Source of the DNA: Metridium senile
Lineage: Eukaryota; Cnidaria; Anthozoa; Actiniaria; Metridiidae
DNA length: 64,000 bases
NCBI GenBank assembly: GCA_949775045.1
Contig: OX459110.1
Coordinates: 1,912,001-1,976,000 of the forward strand
Direction: 5' to 3'
The notes under the pieces are model-generated. The model did no database searches. It saw only the letters and a program-made list of their open reading frames with translations, and was not told where the DNA came from. Shown piece by piece: positions 57,345 to 64,000 of the stretch (the first letter of the stretch is position 1; every line of letters begins with the position of its first letter). Position numbers and translations under genes: made by a program.

Positions 57345-58600
57345 ACTGCAGACTGTGCTTAGATAACACGACACTGGAATATTTGATTTATTTGTCAATT
57401 TTTTACCCTTTTTCACTTATATAGATAAATCTTTGCTATAAATATTCAGTATTATAAAGTAATATTTAGTTGAAGGTATTCTGTGTTTCATTTTGGTACT
57501 TTTTGAGCTTTGATTTTAGGTTCAAAATCCTTTCAAAATGAGGAAAACAGATTTGCTGATTAAATTTTTTCTTCAATTTTTAGCTGTTGATTTACAAAAT
57601 ACTTTCAAAAATTATGAGGAAAAATATGATTGCTGATTTCATTGTTTTTAATTTTTGAGCTTTGACTTAGATCCAAATGCTTTCAAAATAACAAAAATTA
57701 TGAATGCCAATTTAAAAATTGGACTTTTAAAAAATTGTTAATGTTCTAGAATCTTTGATTTCTTGAATTTTATAATCTTATTTGTGTTGATGATTTAAAA
57801 TGTTAAAGTATACCATGTTTTTTAGTATCTTACTTTGAACGGGAATCAATTGTTCTAGAGTATTTAAGTTATTATTAGAGTACTGTGTATGCTACTATTC
57901 AATTATTTAAATATTCCTTTTTTTTCGTTTTTTTGTCCATATTTTTGGACAAAAAATAGTTGATCTGTTGAGTTTAAAAAATCACGATCAAAAATTTCCC
58001 CCCCATTTTTTACGGTTAAGGGAGAAGAAAATAATTAAGATCTGCTGATATATATCCCCCTAAGCTATTTCGCTTCGCTTTTGGCTTTCAAAGCCTTCCA
58101 CAAAATTAAAAACATTTTTTTGTTGATTCATCAATTTGATCTTGACCTATATGTTTTGTTTCCATCACGTGATCAGTTCGTGTTCGTGGCGTGATCTCCG
58201 TGATTAAAATCATTCGCCATATATTTGTCGCCTTTTTCAATTGGCACCATCTAAAAAGTCCCATTTTTCATTTTAAACTGTATTTAAAAAAAAAATCCCA
58301 TTTTTGTTAACATTTCCTTTTCTAGACTGAAGCACTTTTCGCGCCATTTTCTAGCTCTAAGGCTTGCAAATACGACATTTTCTGTCTAAGTTTGTGTACA
58401 CATGCATGTAAAAACAAACAAAGTACACTAAATCGACCCAAGTTTTCGTCTTTGCCTTCAATATTATCTCACCAAAACCTTTCTGCTTTAAATATTGTTT
58501 CTTTTTCCACCTGTGGCAGTTCTTGAGCCCACTTTTCAGCTCGTTAATGTGACAAAGGCGGGATATTTCAGTCGCGAATAATTGAGTGCACGTTTGTATT
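57345..58600. other. Intergenic, no gene seen
   Basis: AT-rich with some poly-T/poly-A runs. The end may contain the 3' untranslated region of the minus-strand gene at 58670. Confidence 0.3.
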
Positions 58601-58669
58601 CAAAACACAATGACCCAGCGATGTTTTTTCTTTTCGAAAATTCCCCTCAATCAACCACCCTCTTAGCTT

Positions 58670-59482
58670 TCAACCAGTATCCCTTTCTTCTGCCTCTGGC
58701 TCCTCTTGCATCTCATTTTCAAGTTCTAAAGCTTTCATATAAGACGGTGGGGGAATTATATCGTCTTCATCAACTTGCGTACTCACACTTTCCATTTGAA
58801 CGCCTTTGATTGTGACCACTTCTCCTTCGGGTGTCACGCTAGATTTTTCCTCGCTTTCCGAGCCAATTGATAGTTTAATAGCGGACTCATAACGTGGTAA
58901 ATCGTCTGTAAGAAGTACAGTTTCTTCTGGTGGCATTTCATATACTAAATTGTGCAGTTGCGACAATGGATGGTTTAATTCAGGCGCCGGGGTTTTCAAA
59001 AGCCCCTCAGCTGTTACATCAGACACAACCACATTGTTGGGCCGTATCACGTACTCCTGAGAAGCGTTCTCTCGTTTGACGAGCCATACAAAGCCAATAA
59101 TTAAACAAATCCCTACGATAAACAGCAGAGCTGCTCCTAGTCTATAGTTCTGTGCCTCGGAAAACTTTTCTGGATCTCTATTGCATTTTTCATTTGCTGG
59201 ACAACTTCTGAATTTCATGTATCCCATTGCAGCGAAGATAAAGCAAACAATAATACAAGTGAATCCAAGAAACAGAAATGCAGTTTTTAGTTTAGCTTTG
59301 CATTTGGAATCTGCTGAAGTAGTAACTTGTTCATCGCTTGACGAATGGCCGTTATTACAAACCTCGCTTATAATAAGAAAACAGCTTACAGGTTGGCCAT
59401 TTTGGTCGTTTTCATGATGCTGTTGTTGTTGTTGTTGTTGTCCTGCTTGCCTCGCAGCTTGATAAGCCATGACTGCTTGCAA
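58670..59482 (-). CDS. Two-pass membrane protein with Gln-rich N-terminus and PPxY tail, 270 aa
   Basis: Intronless. Residues 1-60 are low-complexity (a Gln run at 15-21, then His/Asn/Ser). Two helices follow (about 67-90 and 114-135) around a loop with CPANEKCN (94-101). The ~135-residue C-terminal tail is acidic and carries PPPSY (244-248), a WW-domain ligand of the PPxY type used by NEDD4-family ubiquitin ligases. The loop pattern C-x2-N-E-x-C-N and the following helix match the 125-residue protein at 14870. The tail on the cytosolic side together with the PPxY motif suggests an adaptor or trafficking role, which is inference. The start at the first Met is uncertain; Met5 would also serve. 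Confidence 0.75.
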   Translation of the reverse strand: MQAVMAYQAARQAGQQQQQQQHHENDQNGQPVSCFLIISEVCNNGHSSSDEQVTTSADSKCKAKLKTAFLFLGFTCIIVCFIFAAMGYMKFRSCPANEKCNRDPEKFSEAQNYRLGAALLFIVGICLIIGFVWLVKRENASQEYVIRPNNVVVSDVTAEGLLKTPAPELNHPLSQLHNLVYEMPPEETVLLTDDLPRYESAIKLSIGSESEEKSSVTPEGEVVTIKGVQMESVSTQVDEDDIIPPPSYMKALELENEMQEEPEAEERDTG

Positions 59483-59999
59483 TTGTAATTCTGAAGCAAC
59501 TTGTAGAGTTTACATGATTGCTTTCTCTAGTCCTCTTAGAAAGAGAATGATTTGATAGACTAAAATTGCTACGGACATGTTGGCTTTTGAACGTGCATCT
59601 ATGAACGCAAAGTGACTTTTGTCACGAAAGGCGGCCACGCGTCGCCAAAACAGGAAGCCCAAATCTGATTTAAAACTGATCCCCACGGCTAAAATAAACA
59701 TACGAAGGTCAAATTCTTGATTGAAATCGTTTTTTTATGATTTAATAGAACGCAACCACTACATCCATGAATTGTAATTACTACTATAGACCACAGTGAA
59801 GTAAAATTATTTTTAATTGAGAGGAGGCACTAAAAATATAATCAAGAATAAAGCAATATTTGGAGTGAATACAAATCAAATTAATCTATTGTAAAAATTT
59901 AATATGCGTATAGCGTAAACACTTGAATTCACATTGCCATGAAATCAGATAAAATAAAAATGATTACACGTACATATTGTAAATATCAAAAAAATACTG

Positions 60000-60262
60000 A
60001 TAATGATAATAGTGACGATGATAATGGTGATATCCACACGTACAAATTGTAAATATAAAAAATGATAATAATGATGATGATATCATGATGGTAACTATGA
60101 TGATGGTGATGATGATGATGGTGATGATGATGATGATGAAGATAATGCTATGATGATAATGGTGACTATGATGATGGTGATGTTGTTGTTGTTGATGATG
60201 ATGGTGATGACGACAATGAAAATATAAACTGATGATGAAAATAATAATAATTATATATAAAG
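60000..60262. repeat. (GAT)n microsatellite
   Basis: Imperfect gatgat/gatgataat runs. The 100-codon minus-strand His/Ile-rich frame is an artefact. Confidence 0.9.
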
Positions 60263-60299
60263 ACAATAAAAATAATTTGATGATGATGCAAATAATGGC

Positions 60300-61910
60300 G
60301 ATAAATAATATTTTAATAATAATTTGTAATAATAAAATTATTGTAAAATTATGTTAATGATTTCGATGGAAAAAATATATTTTTACTGAGCTTTATTGGT
60401 CTTAGATCCACAATTAAACGTAAAGATGTTAACTAAAATAACAGAAAAAAAGTCAATACAATAAAGAAGACAATGCAATAAAAATAAAAACAAATACATA
60501 CGTTTTTTTTATTTGCCCAAACCATCGTACTTGCGCATGCCCACAAACATGGCTGCCATATAAAAATCCTTCTAAATCATAGATCAATGATATAAAAAAA
60601 ACACTCTTGCGCTATAAGATTTGAATTATTTTTCTGGCTATTTTAACACTCACTGAATATATTACTAATATATGTATACAGTTCACGATAGCAAAACAAT
60701 TACCCAAAATGAAACAACCAGCCTTATATATTTCTGGACTGTGAATTTTTGTGTTCACATTATTCGTAGGAATAAATGATAAATGACATATATATTTTAG
60801 TCATATTTTTCAGTAAACATATTACATCGGATATGGGTCAAAAATGTTTTTTTGAAAAGACTAATATAATGATAAGAACATTTAAAAATATGATTGTTGT
60901 AGTCAGAATTCATGATTTTACAAACGAATTAGGTTTTCTCTGACTAAATTTGATGATATTTAATTAGACGTTTCGGCTAAATCTTTAGCCTTCATCAGTT
61001 GAATTTAATGGTACAATCATGTTATAAAATAAAATAATAACAAATTATGTTAAGTGCCAACTTCATACCACGCTTCAGTAATTTGAAAATGTGCCGTTAC
61101 ACCATACGGAGTCACGACAGCTAGCGTCAACAATAATATTGGACTTGTACATGTTTGTGCCAATGCAACCCACTCATCTACGCACGTGTGCACAACGTGG
61201 AGAGAACGTGATAGCAAGCCAAATTCACATGCTCGATTTTTACTGCTTATCATTAATTTAACCTAAAAAACGATTTTTTCTTAACTCGCTATATTATCCG
61301 TTTCCCAGTTATTCAGCCATCATTTTATTCGCAATTTTTTATTATTATTCATGCATATTATTCCTTTTAGAAAGGATTTTTAAAAATTTATATAATTCGC
61401 GTGTTTGGAACGGAGCAGAATACTTGAAGTACAATTTTTCATTACCCTTAAAAACGTTTTTTTTCTTAACTCGTTATATTATCTGTTAAGACTCAGTTCC
61501 ATGCAAGCTATTTAGCCATCATTTTATTTTAATAAAAAAAATATATTCATTTTATTCCTTGGATTTAGGATGCAATAATCTATCATTCTACAATGTTTTA
61601 AACACTAAAACAATGAAATGAAGACCGAAAATAATTACTAACTAATAGTTTCTATTTAGCAAATATTTAGTCAGTATCACTCAACCAGAAACATCAAATA
61701 CAAAAGGAAACAATACCTCATCACAACTTTACTGGTCTTTGATAGTGACTAATAGTGACTGAAATAAGAACTAGAGTGATTTTAATTTGACCGTGAAAGA
61801 AAAACGACTATTTAGTTTGTACTTGTTGGTAAAGAACAAAAGAAAACAATAGATTCAGAGTGTAGTAACAACTATTAGTTCAATTCTTTCACAGTCATAT
61901 GAAAATCACT
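60300..61910. other. Intergenic, no supported gene
   Basis: AT-rich. Two related halves share 'cttaactcgctatattatc' (~61280 and ~61472), a weak duplication. No gene or RNA recognised. Confidence 0.3.
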
Positions 61911-61914
61911 ATAT

Positions 61915-61960
61915 TGCATAGTAGCAATTTGATTTTATGGATATAGTGTTTTTTTTCATG
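61915..61960 (+). repeat. Stray fragment of the 51-bp minisatellite
   Basis: 'catagtagcaatttgatttt' and 'atggatatagtgttt' match one unit of the Gla-gene intronic minisatellite, 7 kb beyond the last gene. It may mark a lost gene copy. Confidence 0.55.
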
Positions 61961-62329
61961 TATTTTCGCTCTCTATTTTTTTGCTTCAATTCCCGATTTC
62001 AACATCAGTAAAACTGCTCAAAAAAGACTGCTTGAAACTGCCTATCCTGCCCGGCTATCCTGTAGTTCATAAACAACTTCCATATATAGACTGCCTATAG
62101 GGACGGACATTTTGTGGTGCAGGGTGATGTGTTTTTCTCCACATATTACAATAATGTGAATTCAAGGTAAAACGAACGATTGTGTGGGTTTCTATGACCA
62201 CTTGACTGAGCTCTCTATGGAATGATCACGTAGAACATGCAATTATCAAAATACACTAAACTTTGCTGAGTCATATCTACATTTGGTTAACATTGTCAGC
62301 TATAACAGTGCGAATCGAAAAACCGTGGA

Positions 62330-62502
62330 AACCCAGAAATATTTTAGAAATCGTTTTTTGTTCGTTGAACTGACAACTCACACAGAACTCTAACTACAAA
62401 AGGTTTATCATACTACACATCAGTCAAACCTCTTGCGGTGATATAGTTGTTTCAGTGTAAGGTGTTCAACGAACAATAAACGATTTCTAAAATATTTCAT
62501 AG
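62330..62502. mobile_element. Foldback element, ~170 bp
   Basis: 'gaaatattttagaaatcgtt' and 'gttcgttgaac' on the left pair with 'gttcaacgaac' and 'aacgatttctaaaatattt' on the right. Confidence 0.8.
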
Positions 62503-62509
62503 ATAGCTT

Positions 62510-63075
62510 GTATGTGTTGTATGACCTATCGCCTTGGACAACCTTTCAGAAATAGATGTATTCCTAAAATTCCTTTCCGTCTTGGAATGACCTATAGCCT
62601 TGGACAACCTTTTTTTGAAATAGGTGTATACCTATAATTCAGTACTTTCCGACTTAGAATGGCCTATCGCCTTAGATAACCTTTTTGAAATAGGTGTATG
62701 CCTATAATTCCTTTCCGAATTGGAATGACCTATCGCCTTGGACAACCTTTTTGAATTAGGTGTATGCCTATATAATTCCTTTTTGTCTTGGAATGACTTA
62801 TCGCCTTGGACAACCTTTTTCAAATATGTGTATGCCCAAAATTCCTTTCCGTCTTGGATTCACTCACCGATCGTCTTGGACAACGTTTTTGAAATAGCTG
62901 TCACTGTCAGTCAAATAAAATCTTTCATTCCTCATGATCAATCCTTTTACATTTGGAATAAGATATCACCTTGCACAACCTTTTTAAACTAACTGTACAT
63001 ATTCGCACACTGTCAGTTAAATAACATCTGGAATATTATACTGCTTTGGACAACCTTTTTAAAATTGTTGTATCC
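62510..63075 (+). repeat. ~63-bp tandem repeat, eight diverged copies
   Basis: Units contain 'cgccttggacaacctttttg', 'aaataggtgtatgcctataa' and 'ttcctttccgtcttggaatg'. Those on the right are most diverged. Short frames on both strands are artefacts. Confidence 0.85.
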
Positions 63076-63085
63076 GTACACATTG

Positions 63086-63343
63086 TCAGATAAGATGTGT
63101 TCTGTGGTATTTCAAATAAATCGACCCTTCTTCTTCATCGTCTTCTTCTTCGTTTAGTAGTTTACGTCGCTGTTTCTTGGCTAGTTGGTTGTCGTGTTTT
63201 TCGTAACCGCAGCACAGTGCACATGTTTGTCGAATCTTCTCACACGGCATGACTAAATTGAGTATACAACACAAAATGAACAGAGATACAAACCCCAAAA
63301 CACCGAGTATGAAATACAAAGGAATGTGTTTATAATAAACCAT
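63086..63343 (-). CDS. Small single-pass membrane protein, 85 aa
   Basis: I take the internal Met (MVYYKHIPLYF) as the start, because it opens directly onto a membrane helix (about 9-32) and the 34 upstream codons are unremarkable. After the helix come MPCEKIRQTCALCC (six Cys in total near the membrane), a Lys/Arg stretch (KKQRRK) and an acidic run (NEEEDDEEEG). Helix, Cys pair and Pro-Cys order loosely resembles the WCV/PCF microproteins at 19645 and 28592, but spacing differs, so kinship is only possible. The basic then acidic tail indicates a cytosolic C-terminus. Function unknown. Hammerhead-like tandem repeats lie just upstream on its 5' side. Confidence 0.55.
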   Translation of the reverse strand: MVYYKHIPLYFILGVLGFVSLFILCCILNLVMPCEKIRQTCALCCGYEKHDNQLAKKQRRKLLNEEEDDEEEGSIYLKYHRTHLI

Positions 63344-63434
63344 GATGAAAATAGTTTCTTTACGCAGATGAAGTAATGATATGTACGAAATTTCTTTGGT
63401 TTTACTTTGACAAAGACCAAAGTCTTGCAAGTCT

Positions 63435-63685
63435 GTAAGTAACACTCTCTTTATTAACTCCTTCTCTTTTATTCAGACGAAGGATTAACTTCTTCAAGTA
63501 AACGTCAGTAAAGCAACACTCTCTTTAACTCTGATAAAGGATCATAAACGTCTTGAACGTCAGTAAAGCAACACTCTCTTTTACTCAGACGAAGAAATAA
63601 CGTCCTAACGTCAATAAGCAACACTCTCTTTTACTCAGACAAAGGATATAACGTTCTAAACGTCAGTAAGTAGCTAGCAGTCTTG
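63435..63685 (+). repeat. ~60-bp tandem array of hammerhead-like units
   Basis: About four copies of 'ttttactcagacgaagga', a short stem, 'aaacgtcagtaaagcaacac' and 'tctctt'. TTTACT and AGTAAA flank each core and are complementary. The core nucleotide U4 is A and G12 is lost in most copies, so these look like decayed relatives of the 41729 motif. Confidence 0.55.
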
Positions 63686-64000
63686 AATTCACTCAAACGA
63701 TGAATTATCGTCGGACACGGGCGTCAACTACAGAGTCAAACTCTCTTTAGTATGGTGTTTATAGTTCCTCCACTTTTTACTCCAATTTCCTTGTGTTTTA
63801 TTACTAGGATGACAGAGTGTTATATTCGTCCTTCACAAAATCCCAATGAATTTCACAGCGTTGAATTGGGCTATTTAATAATTATTCCAAGTGTTTCAAT
63901 CCTCTCAAATGGACCAACCTTCTTTACGGAGAATGTCAAGTTATCTGTTTCCGCATCGGCATGATTTTCACTTATGCATGATTTCTCTTTGCTATCGCAT

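Noticed and set aside
62632..62992. Repeat-like proteins on both strands
   Set aside because: Artefacts of the ~63-bp tandem array.

Overview
The window looks like nuclear DNA of an early-branching animal, most likely a cnidarian (anthozoan-like). It is AT-rich and gene-poor, with split genes using GT..AG introns, one intronless class A GPCR, many foldback/MITE elements and long micro- and minisatellites. No bacterial operons, rRNA, phage or CRISPR are present. The species assignment is inference.

Layout: 1-7.1 kb is repeats (a foldback element cut by the window edge, TTTG and ATC microsatellites, 92-bp and 115-bp tandem arrays, a hammerhead-like tandem array). 7.3-8.2 kb is a GPCR on the minus strand. 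8.3-14.6 kb is repeats and foldbacks, including a near-perfect 180-bp hairpin and a long pyrimidine tract. 14.7-15.7 kb is a two-pass membrane protein gene with a truncated copy of its own start beside it. 16-31 kb holds two related 61-64 residue single-pass membrane microproteins among satellites (a 2-kb 58-bp array) and nested inverted-repeat elements.

31.9-54.9 kb is the notable part: four intact tandem plus-strand genes, plus one decayed remnant, for very small secreted peptides. Each has a noncoding first exon, a 5' intron (carrying a 51-bp minisatellite in all four), a signal-peptide exon, a middle exon with a propeptide and a Gla-like core, and a tiny last exon starting with Trp and containing Cys. 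The middle exon begins in phase 1 and ends in phase 0, as in vertebrate vitamin K-dependent Gla genes. The propeptide resembles the gamma-carboxylase recognition site, and two copies carry exact ExxxExC. I read this as a tandem family of stand-alone, minimal Gla-domain-like peptides; homology and carboxylation are inference.

55-64 kb has tandem repeats, a Tc1/mariner-type MITE, a second two-pass membrane protein (minus strand; its extracellular loop motif matches the 14.9-kb gene), a 63-bp tandem array and a small single-pass membrane protein at the right end. No gene for gamma-glutamyl carboxylase is in the window.
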